The position numbers and the translations under genes were made by a program. The notes beneath the pieces are model-generated. The model had not been told where the DNA came from. It was given only the letters and a program-made list of their open reading frames with translations, and did not search any database. This document shows, piece after piece, positions 1 through 11,802 of a stretch of DNA of 64,000 nucleotides. Origin of the DNA: Lotus japonicus (lineage: Eukaryota; Streptophyta; Magnoliopsida; Fabales; Fabaceae); NCBI RefSeq assembly GCF_012489685.1, contig NC_080042.1, positions 30,323,158-30,387,157 on the forward strand, written 5' to 3'. Numbering within the stretch: the first letter of the stretch is position 1; the number at the start of each line of letters is the position of its first letter.

Positions 1-767
1 AATCAAACACCAAATTAATCTACCTTACAGAAGATTGTTTGAGGCCAAGATGCTTACATAAAAAAAGTTTGATGCCAAGATGAACCAAAGGACATGTGAA
101 ATCAAACACAGATTTAGTCTAACCTACAGAACTTTGAGTCGAAAACGAAAAATTGATCATGTACAGGCTAGAGGGAAGAAAAGGGTAGTACCTTGTAAAT
201 TAGTAGTTTACAGCGTAAGCTTTTTGGTCCGCATGTTAATGAGCTTCACAAACACTAGGGGGGGTAGCACCATGATTGCCTAACGATGTGAGTTATCGTC
301 TTGCTTCAAACGACACCCGTTGAAATCTTCAAGTTGGGTTTGAAAAGTCGTGTCCGCAGACAATGCACAATGACCAATGCAATTATGATGTGGTCTGAGT
401 TCTCTATTTTCAAGCTTGTCAACGAAGGATCTGGATTTTCCTGATAGAATAAATCATTTAATTTTTGCCTTAATTTTTACCAGGTCATTATGTGTTCAAA
501 ATCATGTACAACGGATATATTAATTAAAGTGGAATATAAAATTTATTTACAAAAGAATAGTTAATGAATTATCATTATATATTAAATCTAATAATTTATA
601 ATTCTGCTCCACTCACACCACCTCTAATTTTCCATCTTAATTTACTATTTATCTATTGTTTTTCAATCAAATCAACTATCACACTTCACATCTCTTTATT
701 TTCTCTCATTTCTTTATTTAAAATCTCTCCTCCCTCCTCCATTGTTTTTTTATTTTTTTCCAGAAGA
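1..767. other. Left flank of the first retrotransposon, no gene recognised
   Basis: The first 200 bases hold two diverged direct copies of a segment of about 100 bp, each beginning with AATCAAACAC and containing a CTACAGAA-like motif. The stretch 600-760 is strongly pyrimidine-rich, with runs of CT and T just before the insertion point. No open frame here has recognisable protein character. Confidence 0.5.
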
Positions 768-772
768 ATAAG
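768..772. repeat. Left target-site duplication (ATAAG)
   Basis: ATAAG directly precedes the TG that opens the 5' LTR at 773. The same five bases follow the terminal CA of the 3' LTR at 10737-10741. A perfect 5-bp duplication is the expected mark of an undisturbed Ty3/gypsy integration. Confidence 0.95.
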
Positions 773-3348
773 TGTAAGGCCCTAAGTTCAATTTGGAACA
801 ATTTTATGGAAGTTCGAATAAAATTGAAGTTTTAGTTAATGTTTGATAGCTGGCAGATTAGAACTGTCAACTTGTGCGAATTTTTAGAGGGTCTTAACGA
901 CTTCATTTGGGAAAACTTCCTTCATGAGAGTTGTAGCCCTTTAAGTCTAGACAATTCTCGAAGTGGAATCAGGTCATTCCGACCTCTGTAGCTCGAGATA
1001 TCATCGGTTTAGTGACGATGGTCCTGGCTGTACAGTACCAGCGGATTTAATTGATGTGTTTCCTTTCAATTCCGAGTGTGATCGTGATATTACTAAAAAG
1101 GACTGAGGTTTTCGATTAGTTTCAGTTCTGAGTAAGTTCTTAAGTGATGGGGTCAAGGGTTTTGACTTGGGTTGGGCTTGAAAGAAAACAAACCCTAGCC
1201 CAAGAGAGGGGACGCAGGCTATGAAGGGTCTTGGGAGGGAAAGGGTTTCTTTTCACACTATTCTGAAGAAAGAAACCTTGAACACTTCTGAAACACGTAA
1301 AACAGAGGAGAAAGAGTGAGAGAAACTTTCCCCTTGCACCCTAGCCGTCACCGTCCCATGCCCCACCACCGTCGACGTGTTCGCGCAAGGGAGAGAAGGA
1401 GTTTGCGAGTGAGAGGGAGAGAGGAAGGTCACGCGTGGGAGAAGAGGAGAGAAACCAGAACCTTGCTCTTCACTTTCATCTTTTCTTCAAGCCTTAGGAC
1501 AAAGGTAAGGGCTGGTTCTAGGAATGGGTAGGTTCTTTAGGGAATATGCCATGAATTGCCATGAGAAACAACTTGAGTTTTGGACTGTTTTTGCATGATT
1601 TCCTGTACATGCTTGCTTGCTGGAATTTTTCTCTTGAAAAGCCATGAATATGATCCTCAAACGTTGTTTATGATCTGAATCTATGATTTTATGCGAGTTG
1701 CCATGGTATTTGTTAAGTTTTGCGCTATTTTACACTTGTTATAACATGATCCTTGCTAAATGTTTGGTTCTGAAATTTTGAGTAGATATTTGGGTTGTTG
1801 GGGCTGTACCAAGATTGCCATGATCAAAGGGGAAGGAAGGAAAATTATTTTTGAAAACCATAGAGCCATGGGAGTTTCGCTGCCAGTTTCCTGTACTGGA
1901 CAGCGGACTTCAGAGCCCCTTTTTACCTGTTTATGGTCATCAAATGAAAAAGTGATTAAAATGAAAGTTGTAGATTTTCGAAATATCTTTCCAGACATAT
2001 AAAAATCATAATTTTTGGTTTAGTAATGTGATCTGGGGGTCGTGTTTAGTAACTGTCACACCTGCTGTCTTCCTGTTCCGGACAGTTAGCTTTAAGGCCT
2101 AATATCACCTAATTCTGGGACTCAAATGAACAAGTGTGTAACTAGAGAGTTGTAGATATTTAAAATAGCTTTCTAGAAAGGTATCATACGTGATTTTTGG
2201 TTGAAAGATGCATTCTGTGGCTCTATTTTTGTGAAAGTTGTTTCTGCTGTCAATATGTTGAAGTTGCGATGATATATTATGCATGAGTGAATGTTCTTGC
2301 GTTCCTTTACGTGGATTATATTTATTTTCTGAGTTAATGGTTCAAGGGTCCCTCACCTAGCCGTAATTCCCTTGTAACCCGTGAATGTTGTGTTGTGAAG
2401 GTTGTTGTATAAAGAGTATGATAAGACTCTAGGATTGATTTTAGAGACTTAACAAAGAGAAAAGTGTAATAAACTCGCTTGCAAGTAAATGTGAATAATT
2501 GGACATAGGTCTGGTGAGGACTATGGACCATGAGAACGATGGTACCTTGCACGCGAGGGTGTTTTGTGGGTTGTACGGTGAGTCCCCACGTGATTGGCTG
2601 ACTGCGGTCGCCTTGTGATTCTGTGGACGGACGGTGAGTCTGGCGGACGGTGAGTCCCCCCACATGATTGAGGGTTGTACGGTGAGTCCCCTCCGAGATT
2701 TGTTCATCTGCGGATGATCGTGATTATGGCCATGGAAGTTTTGGTGGGTTGTGTGAAGTGAGATTCCGTTAGTAACTGACTCTTTCCCATAAAAGACATA
2801 TAATGTACTTATATTATATATGTTGTTGTTGATTTTGTCATTATCATTCTTTTGTTGGACCTGACCCTGCTTGTTTGCTATGTGTTTGTTTGGGGGGGGT
2901 AGATGGTCGTGAAGATAATGGCGATGACTCATTCTTGGGAGTTGATGCTACGTGACGTGCCAATACTGGAGGACGACTACACTTTAGAGGAAGAGGAAGA
3001 GGCTAAGGAATAGGGTTTGGGTTGAGAGTCTTTTGTTTTCTGTTGGGGTTTAGAGTTTCCGAAGTGTTGGTATCGAACAATTTTATTGCTTAAATTCGAA
3101 TGAACAAGTTTTGATGTAATCTTTATTTTCATTCAGGCCTTTGTTTCGTACTCTTTACAGTTGGTTATTTAAAAAGTTTTACGAAGTTGGTTACTTCCGC
3201 GTGTTTTTTGGAAAGGTTATGTTTCAAGAGTTTTTGTAAAATGAAAGGTTTGTCATTAATTGAAGATTAATAAGTGAATCGACGAAAACTCTTTACGAAA
3301 ATTGGTTAATTAGTTACTGTGTAACACTCGAGAAATCGGGGCGTTACA
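773..3348 (+). repeat. 5' LTR of the Tekay-like element
   Basis: It matches 8161-10736 almost base for base, in equal length. It contains four copies of ACGGTGAGTC (2575, 2631, 2647 and 2679). A strong splice-donor-like AAAG|GTAAGG sits at 1501-1510, possibly the start of a leader intron (see findings). No clear TATA box was found. Confidence 0.95.
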
Positions 3349-3351
3349 TTG

Positions 3352-3363
3352 TGGTATCAGAGC
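3352..3363 (+). other. Primer-binding site, initiator tRNA-Met type
   Basis: TGGTATCAGAGC begins three bases after the LTR end. It is the classic complement of the 3' end of plant initiator tRNA-Met, used by many plant Ty3/gypsy and Ty1/copia elements to prime minus-strand DNA synthesis. Confidence 0.95.
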
Positions 3364-3651
3364 TGCGGTTGAGAAACCAGAGCACTAAGGGTTTTGGGCT
3401 TACGAGTTTCCGAACTCGTTGATGTTTTGTTTTTTTTTGATAAAGATGTTTTTGGAGCTTCGCGGTGAGATTGGGTAGACTTGTGTGCTAAGATGTATGC
3501 GTGGCTGTGATTGTCTGAATAGTATCATTGCCGTGATACTTGGGATAGATTACTTATTGTATACTTAGATATTTTTTTTTTTTTTTTTTTTTTGTTAATT
3601 TGAGGGCACTGACATTGAGTTGTGGTTCTATTTCAAAGCAGGATTTCCATC

Positions 3652-6600
3652 ATGCCTCCGAGACAGGACCCTACCAATGCTCAGCTTGCTCAAGCAATGG
3701 CCCAGCTGGCTCAGGTGATGACCCAGCAGGCTGCCACTGCTGCTGCTCAGGCCACGGCACAGCTTCAACGGGAAGCTGAAGAGAACACCCGGAGAGCTGA
3801 GGAGGATGCCAGAAGGGCACAACGGGCTGAGAGGGAGCTGGCACAGGACCAGATCCGCATGAGAACTGATTTCAATCGTCATGGACCACCTAAGTTCCAA
3901 GGCGAAGTGGAGCCCGAGAAAGCTGATCTTTGGATTCAGGAAATGGAGAAAATCTTTGAGGCTCTCCATACACCTGACGTTGAGAAGGTAAATCTGGCGA
4001 CCTTTATGCTGAAGGGTGACGCTGAGTACTGGTGGCGGAGCGCCAAACAGCTGATGACTGCCAACAATGTGGCCATCACATGGGAGTCCTTCAAAAGGGC
4101 TTTCATGGAGAAGTACTTTCCGGAGACTGCCAGGGAAGACATGGAGAATCAATTCCTCAACCTGAGACAGGGGCTAATGACCGTGGGGGAATATGCTGCA
4201 AGACTGGAGACCCTGTCCAAACACTTTCGCTTTTTCCAAGTACGAGTGGATGAAGCGTACCTATGCAACCGATTCATGAGGGGTTTGAGGAATGACATTG
4301 AGGAGTCTGTGAGGCCATTGGGAATCAGAGTCTTCCAACAATTGGTGGAGAAAGCTCGTGAAGTGGAGTCGATGAAGAATCGTCAGAGGGGCAAGTATGA
4401 CAGTGGAGGTCCGATCCGTTCTGGACAGAGGCCGACCGGACGGTTTGAGGGACAGAGACAAGCTGGTAGGTTTGACAGGGGCAAGGCTCCGATGAGGAAA
4501 CCTTACCAACGCCCTACTGATAGGGTGCCTTTTGCTGGAAGGAATGTGGTACGTGCTCCTAAGGACGATGTCGTCTGTTACAAGTGCAACGAGAAGGGAC
4601 ACTATTCAAATGAATGTGGGAAGGAGTATGTGTGTTGGAAGTGCCAGAAACCAGGGCATGTTGAGAGAGACTGTCCTGATGCTGCTAAGGCCGAGCCAGT
4701 GCTGAATGCTGCCAGGGGAAAGCGACCTTCTGCTCCAGGTCGTGTGTTTGCAATGTCTGGGGAACAAGCTGCTGTGACTGATGACCTTATCCAGGGTACG
4801 TGTGTTATCGCTGAAACTTCTTTAATGGTGTTATTTGACTCTGGTGCTACACACTCATTCATTGCTGAGGAGTGTGTGAAAAAGTTAGGATTGCTAACTG
4901 CTGATTTACCATTCGATTTGGTGGTGACGACCCCTGCCGCAGATCGATTAGTTACGCGCACGGCATGCTTGCAATGCCCGTTGATTTATGAGGATCGGAA
5001 GTTCTTTGCGAACCTCGTCTGTTTGGGGCTTAAAGAGCTCGATGTGATTCTGGGGATGGACTGGTTGGCACAGTATCACGTTCTGTTGGATTGTGCTAAT
5101 AAGGCCGTAGTATTTCCAGATTCTGGCGTTACGGATTACTTGAATTCGTACAACTTGGGAAAGGGTTCACCAGCATTCGTAAACTCTATCGTAGCTGAGG
5201 CGAAGAACGACGGCGACGTACGCAACATTTTGGTGGTGCAAGATTTTGTGGATGTATTTCCGGAGGATGTACCTGGATTACCGCCAGTGAGAGAGACAGA
5301 GTTCTCCATTGATATTATACCGGGTACAGGACCAATATCAATGGCGCCTTATCGGATGGCACCAGCAGAGTTGACGGAGTTAGCAAAACAGTTGGAGGAT
5401 CTCTCTTCCAAGGGATTTATCCGACCAAGTGTGTCGCCATGGGGAGCACCGGTGTTGTTGGTGAAGAAGAAAGACGGAAGGTCCAGATTGTGTGTGGATT
5501 ACCGACAACTCAACAAGGTGACAGTGAAGAATCGTTACCCGATGCCTCGGATAGATGATTTGATGGATCAACTTCGGGGAGCTGTTGTTTTCTCGAAGAT
5601 AGATCTGAAGTCAGGATATCACCAAATCCGTGTCAAGGAGGCTGACATACAGAAAACCGCATTCAGAACTCGTTATGGGCATTATGAGTATCTCGTGATG
5701 CCATTTGGAGTTACAAATGCACCCGCAGTATTTATGGACTACATGAACAGAGTGTTCAGGCCATTCCTGGACAAGTTCGTGGTGGTGTTCATTGACGATA
5801 TTTTGATTTACTCGAAGAGTAAAGAAGAACACGAAGAGCATTTGCGTCAAGTGCTAGGAGTATTGCGGGAGAAGGAGCTATATGCTAATGGCTCGAAGTG
5901 TGAATTCTGGATGGAAGAGGTGAAGTTCCTAGGTCATGTCATATCAAGTCAGGGTGTGGCTGTTGACCCCAGCAAGATTGAATCGATCATGTCATGGGAA
6001 CAACCTAAGACAGCAAGCGACATCAGAAGTTTTGTTGGACTTGCTGGCTACTATAGACGCTTCGTGAAGGATTATGCAAAGTTGACTTCACCGTTGACTC
6101 AGTTGACAAAGAAGAACCAACCTTTTGCATGGACGGAGAAATGTGAAGAGAGTTTCCAGGAAATGAAGAAGCGACTGACTACTGCACCGATACTAGCTTT
6201 ACCCAAGGAAGGAGAACCATATGACGTTTATTGAGACGCTTCACACAATGGGTTGGGTTGTGTAATGATGCAGGAGAAGAAAGTGATTGCTTATGCCTCG
6301 CGACAGCTGAAGATTCATGAGAAGAATTATCCTACGCATGATTTGGAGTTGGCTGCTATAGTATACGCTCTCAAGATTTGGAGACATTACCTGTATGGCA
6401 GTACGTTCACGATCTACAGTGATCACAAGAGTCTGAAGTATTTGTTTGATCAGAAGGATCTGAACATGAGGCAACGAAGGTGGATGGAATTTCTTCAGGA
6501 TTACGAGTTTGACCTACAGTATCATCCGGGGAAAACTAATGTGGTAGCTGACGCTCTTAGTCGAAAGGTTATACATGTATCCTCGTTGATGGTCAAGGAG

Positions 6601-8124
6601 TTAGAATTATTGGAGGCGTTCCGAGATCTGAGTTTGGATGTGAAGATAGCTCCCGGGAAACTTAGTTTCGGGATGGTGACGGTGTCGAGTGGGCTCTTGG
6701 ATGAGATCAAATCGAAGCAAGAGACTGATGAAGGATTACTTGAGTGGCGCAAACTAGTTACTCAAGGGAAGGCACCGGAGTTCGCTATCGGAAACGATAA
6801 CATACTACGTTGCAAGGGACGGGTTTGTGTACCCAATGACGCAGCTATGCGAAGATTAATCTTGGATGAAGGTCACAAGAGCAGGTTGAGCATTCACCCG
6901 GGGATGAACAAGATGTATCAAGACCTGAAAGTTCATTTCTGGTGGCCTGGAATGAAGAAACAAGTAGCTGAGTATGTGTCGACATGCTTGACTTGTCAGA
7001 AGGCTAAGGTGGAACATCAGAAGCCAGCAGGAAAACTACAGTCGTTGGATATTCCGGAGTGGAAATGGGATAGCATCTCTATGGACTTCGTGACGGCGTT
7101 ACCCCTAACACGAAGAAGATTTGATGCAATTTGGGTAGTGGTTGATCGACTGACGAAGACCGCTCACTTCGTGCCGATCAATCTGAACTACAAGGTGGAG
7201 AGACTAGCAGAAATCTACATCGCGGAGATTGTTCGTCTGCATGGTGTACCGTCTAGCATTGTGTCGGACAGAGACCCGAGGTTTACCTCACGTTTCTGGG
7301 GGGCTTTGCAACAAGCTTTGGGAACCAAGCTGAGATTGAGTTCCGCTTATCACCCACAGACGGATGGGCAAACTGAAAGGACTATTCAATCCTTGGAGGA
7401 TTTGCTAAGAGCTTGTGTGCTAGATAATAAAGGAAGCTGGGATGAGTTGTTGCCGCTGATTGAGTTCACCTAAAACAACAGCTTTCATGCGAGCATCGGG
7501 ATGGCACCTTATGAAGCTTTGTATGGTCGGAGGTGTCGGACGCCTTTGTGCTGGCATCAAGATGGGGAGAACTTAGTGATTGGACCCGAGCTGGTTCAGC
7601 AAACCACCGAAGAAGTAAAGCGAATTCAAGAAAAGATGAGGATCTCGCAGAGTCGTCAGAAGAGTTACGCTGACAATCGAAGGAAAGAGCTGGAATTCCA
7701 AGCTGGAGATCATGTCTTCTTACGGGTTACCCCGATGACAGGTGTCGGAAGGGCGATCAAGTCTAAGAAGCTTACTCCAAAATTCATTGGACCGTACCAG
7801 ATAACAGAACGAGTTGGGCCAGTGGCGTATAGGATTGCGTTGCCGCCTTTTCTATCCAACATCCATGACGTTCTTCATGTGTCGCAGTTGCGGAAGTACA
7901 TGGCAGATGATTCGCATGTGATTACGCCAGACGATATACAGCTGAAGGATGATCTAACGATGGTGATGCCACCCATCAAGATCGTCGATCGAAGTGTAAA
8001 GCGCTTAAGAAACAAGGAGGTACCTTTAGTGAAGGTCGTGTGGAACCAAGAGACTGGCGACGCGACCTGGGAGTTAGAAGATAAGATGCGGGAGTCACAC
8101 CCCGATTTATTTGTAAACCCTTAA
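3652..8124 (+). pseudogene. gag-pol: gag-pol polyprotein with two nonsense codons
   Basis: A single frame of 1,491 codons starts at the ATG at 3652. A GTG 30 bases upstream is in frame but is not a plausible plant start. Order: Gag domain about residues 50-200; two CCHC zinc knuckles at about 309-322 and 328-341; protease with catalytic D396 in a DSGA motif; RT with FIDD at 713-716; RNase H from 862; integrase with an HHCC zinc region, then D1145, D1206 and E1242 (D-35-E spacing); and a chromodomain-like tail at about 1435-1485. Two in-frame stops interrupt it: TGA at 6232-6234, directly before the first catalytic Asp of RNase H, and TAA at 7471-7473, between integrase core and C-terminus. 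The frame is otherwise undamaged, so both are recent point changes or base-call errors. Full-length copies elsewhere could be autonomous. Confidence 0.93.
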
Positions 8125-8146
8125 GTTTCGAGGGCGAAACTATTTT

Positions 8147-8157
8147 AAGGGGGGTGG
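8147..8157 (+). other. Polypurine tract
   Basis: AAGGGGGGTGG lies three bases before the 3' LTR, just after the end of the pol frame. It is the expected primer for plus-strand DNA synthesis. Confidence 0.85.
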
Positions 8158-8160
8158 TAT

Positions 8161-10736
8161 TGTAAGGCCCTAAGTTCAATTTGGAACAATTTTATGGAAG
8201 TTCGAATAAAATTGAAGTTTTAGTTAATGTTTGATAGCTGGCAGATTAGAACTGTCAACGTGTGCGAATTTTTAGAGGGTCTTAACGACTTCATTTGGGA
8301 AACCTTCCTTCATGAGAGTTGTAGCCCTTTAAGTCTAGAAAATTCTCGAAGTGGAATCAGGTCATTCCGACCTCTGTAGCTCGAGATATCATCGGTTTAG
8401 TGACGATGGTCCTGGCTGTACAGTACCAGCGGATTTAATTGATGTGTTTCCTTTCAATTCCGAGTGTGATCGTGATATTACTAAAAAGGACTGAGGTTTT
8501 TGATTAGTTTCAGTTCTGAGTAAGTTCTTAAGTGATGGGGTCAAGGGTTTTGACTTGGGTTGGGCTTGAAAGAAAACAAACCCTAGCCCAAGAGAGGGGA
8601 CGCAGGCTATGAAGGGTCTTGGGAGGGAAAGGGTTTCTTTTCACACTATTCTGAAGAAAGAAACCTTGAACACTTCTGAAACACGTAAAACAGAGGAGAA
8701 AGAGTGAGAGAAACTTTCCCCTTGCACCCTAGCCGTCACCGTCCCAAGCCCCACCACCGTCGACGTGTTCGCGCAAGGGAGAGAAGGAGTTTGCGAGTGA
8801 GAGGGAGAGAGGAAGGTCACGCGTGGGAGAAGAGGAGAGAAACCAGAACCTTGCTCTTCACTTTCATCTTTTCTTCAAGCCTAAGGACAAAGGTAAGGGC
8901 TGGTTCTAGGAATGGGTAGGTTCTTTAGGGAATATGCCATGAATTGCCATGAGAAACAACTTGAGTTTTGGACTGTTTTTGCATGATTTCCTGTACATGC
9001 TTGCTTGCTGGAATTTTTCTCTTGAAAAGCCATGAATATGATCCTCAAACGTTGTTTATGATCTGAATCTATGATTTTATGCGAGTTGCCATGGTATTTG
9101 TTAAGTTTTGCGCTATTTTACACTTGTTATAACATGATCCTTGCTAAATGTTTGGTTCTGAAATTTTGAGTAGATATTTGGGTTGTTGGGGCTGTACCAA
9201 GATTTCCATGATCAAAGGGGAAGGAAGGAAAATTATTTTTGAAAACCATAGAGCCATGGGAGTTTCGCTGCCAGTTTCCTGTACTGGACAGCGGACTTCA
9301 GAGCCCCTTTTTACCTGTTTATGGTCATCAAATGAAAAAGTGATTAAAATGAAAGTTGTAGATTTTCGAAATATCTTTCCAGACATATAAAAATCATAAT
9401 TTTTGGTTTAGTAATGTGATCTGGGGGTCGTGTTTAGTAACTGTCACACCTGCTGTCTTCCTGTTCCGGACAGTTAGCTTTAAGGCCTAATATCACCTAA
9501 TTCTGGGACTCAAATGAACAAGTGTGTAACTAGAGAGTTGTAGATATTTAAAATAGCTTTCTAGAAAGGTATCATACGTGATTTTTGGTTGAAAGATGCA
9601 TTCTGTGGCTCTATTTTTGTGAAAGTTGTTTCTGCTGTCAATATGTTGAAGTTGCGATGATATATTATGCATGAGTGAATGTTCTTGCGTTCCTTTACGT
9701 GGATTATATTTATTTTCTGAGTTAATGGTTCAAGGGTCCCTCACCTAGCCGTAATTCCCTTGTAACCCGTGAATGTTGTGTTGTGAAGGTTGTTGTATAA
9801 AGAGTATGATAAGACTCTAGGATTGATTTTAGAGACTTAACAAAGAGAAAAGTGTAATAATCTCGCTTGCAAGTAAATGTGAATAATTGGACATAGGTCT
9901 GGTGAGGACTATGGACCATGAGAACGATGGTACCTTGCACGCGAGGGTGTTTTGTGGGTTGTACGGTGAGTCCCCACGTGATTGGCTGACTGCGGTCGCC
10001 TTGTGATTCTGTGGACGGACGGTGAGTCTGGCGGACGGTGAGTCCCCCCACATGATTGAGGGTTGTACGGTGAGTCCCCTCCGAGATTTGTTCATCTGCG
10101 GATGATCGTGATTATGGCCATGGAAGTTTTGGTGGGTTGTGTGAAGTGAGATTCCGTTAGTAACTGACTCTTTCCCATAAAAGACATATAATGTACTTAT
10201 ATTATATATGTTGTTGTTGATTTTGTCATTATCATTCTTTTGTTGGACCTGACCCTGCTTGTTTGCTATGTGTTTGTTTGGGGGGGGTAGATGGTCGTGA
10301 AGATAATGGCGATGACTCATTCTTGGGAGTTGATGCTACGTGACGTGCCAATACTGGAGGACGACTACACTTTAGAGGAAGAGGAAGAGGCTAAGGAATA
10401 GGGTTTGGGTTGAGAGTCTTTTGTTTTCTGTTGGGGTTGAGAGTTTCCGAAGTGTTGGTATCGAACAATTTTATTGCTTAAATTCGAATGAACAAGTTTT
10501 GATGTAATCTTTATTTTCATTCAGGCCTTTGTTTCGTACTCTTTACAGTTGGTTATTTAAAAAGTTTTACGAAGTTGGTTACTTCCGCGTGTTTTTTGGA
10601 AAGGTTATGTTTCAAGAGTTTTTGTAAAATGAAAGGTTTGTCATTAATTGAAGATTAATAAGTGAATCGACGAAAACTCTTTACGAAAATTGGTTAATTA
10701 GTTACTGTGTAACACTCGAGAAATCGGGGCGTTACA
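8161..10736 (+). repeat. 3' LTR of the Tekay-like element
   Basis: It is the same length as the 5' LTR. Differences seen include a T/G change early in U3 and single changes matching 5' LTR positions near 1359, 1495, 1817 and 2472. It ends in GTTACA and is followed by ATAAG. Confidence 0.95.
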
Positions 10737-10741
10737 ATAAG
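10737..10741. repeat. Right target-site duplication (ATAAG)
   Basis: It matches 768-772 exactly and so fixes the right end of the element at 10736. Confidence 0.95.
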
Positions 10742-11243
10742 TTAGCACTCCATCACATGACATGGTCATGTGAGATATCAACACGAGGGGATCCAAATTC
10801 TTGAAAATCGTATATAAATATTGTTAATTAGAAGGACTAAATAAAAACATAAATATTGTTAATTAATAAAAGCTCTATTGAATATATTTAGTAGTAGATT
10901 TAACATAAACTTATGAGTTCAAAAAAAAAACATAAACTTATAATATTAACTTCATAATAAAGATTCATACGATGAAAAACCTAAACATATTATTTTCTTC
11001 TGAAATAATCATAAAAAAACATGAATCAAAATATAAACTGAGTACAGTAATTTAAAAATTATATGAACAACATACCTTCCCCAAACATATTTTGGTTACT
11101 AAGTTATATAAATTCATGAAGCTAAAACATTGCTTTTACAAATCTTGGAAAAGGCTTGGCATGAAAAATCACGCCCATGCGTGTTGAAAACTGAAACACA
11201 CTTTCAGTCCAAGGGTCATCAATCACACTTGTGTTCATTTTGA
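10742..11243. other. Intergenic DNA upstream of the B3-like gene
   Basis: AT-rich spacer. Just inside the left end is a palindrome, CACATGAC-ATG-GTCATGTG, around 10752-10770. Nothing coding was recognised; the right end merges with the promoter of the next gene. Confidence 0.5.
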
Positions 11244-11253
11244 CTATAAAAAG
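11244..11253 (+). promoter_or_regulatory. TATA box of the B3-like gene
   Basis: CTATAAAAAG lies about 100 bases before the start codon at 11347. That leaves a 5' UTR of roughly 60-75 bases, normal for a plant gene. Confidence 0.6.
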
Positions 11254-11346
11254 ACCTCTTTCAGCCAAAAAAGGTAAACCACATTCACAACAAACCCTAA
11301 ACCTTATCTTTCTCATTACTGTGTAAAATACACCACTTGAAACACC

Positions 11347-11802
11347 ATGCAGAACGGCTCAGTCTGGGCATACAACGACAGACAATTCTCTATCATGTGG
11401 AAAAGAGAAGTGGTATAAACCCATGACTTTGATTTCTTTTGTGTGCTTCTCTTCATTATTTTTCGATATTCTGACGAACGGTCATGTTTTCTGCATTTTC
11501 AGCAAACCATTTTCTTCATCCCGAAGAACTTTTTGGATCAATGGGATCACGAGCTTCGTCCTGAATTTGTTATAACAGACCCTGCCGGAAACTGCTTCGA
11601 TTGCGTGATCAAACGAACGGTTGATGAGGCATATTTCTGGGCGGACTTCGCAATGAAGGTGATCCGCCGCTACCAAATTAACCGTCCTGTTCGAATGCAT
11701 TTCGAGCTGATCGACGGCGGCCATTTACTCATGAGGATCACGATTGACGGCGAAGGGGAGATCTCGTACCCCATCGTCAAAAGTTGGCCGCTGCTGTTTT
11801 AA
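11347..11802 (+). CDS. Small single-domain B3-like DNA-binding protein, one intron
   Basis: Exon 1 is 11347-11412 and exon 2 is 11503-11802. The 90-bp intron has GTATAA at its start and TTTTCAG at its end, and both junctions are phase 0. The product is about 121 residues. The second exon opens with the B3-like pattern FFIPKNFLDQW and continues with a DPAGNCF strand and a conserved closing beta region. B3 domains are plant-specific DNA-binding folds, so a nuclear transcription factor is the natural guess. The protein is barely longer than one B3 domain and has no activation domain or clear nuclear signal. Similar short B3-like proteins are multiplied in legumes. The assignment rests on the pattern of residues, not on a search. 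A TATA box sits at 11244. Confidence 0.65.

Larger units (their letters stand above)
773..10736 (+). mobile_element. Complete Tekay/Del-like Ty3/gypsy chromovirus
   Basis: This full-length LTR retrotransposon of 9,964 bp has two 2,576-bp LTRs beginning TGTAAGG and ending GTTACA. An initiator tRNA-Met primer site, one long gag-pol frame and a purine tract lie between them, and ATAAG flanks both ends. The pol order is protease, RT, RNase H, integrase, with a chromodomain-like C-terminus, which with the long LTRs points to the Tekay/Del chromovirus lineage. I counted about nine substitutions and no indels between the LTRs (about 0.35%). At the usual plant rate of 1.3e-8 per site per year that is roughly 0.13 million years. 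Two in-frame stops in pol mean it cannot make its own enzymes as written. Confidence 0.95.

Noticed and set aside
1756..2932. Open frames of 80, 109 and 163 residues in the Tekay-like LTR
   Set aside because: They lie on both strands inside the LTR, recur only because of the second LTR, and have no recognisable features.
3622..3651. Upstream GTG start for gag-pol
   Set aside because: Plant ribosomes rarely start at GTG, and the segment lies partly inside a likely 3' splice site. The ATG at 3652 fits the family start.
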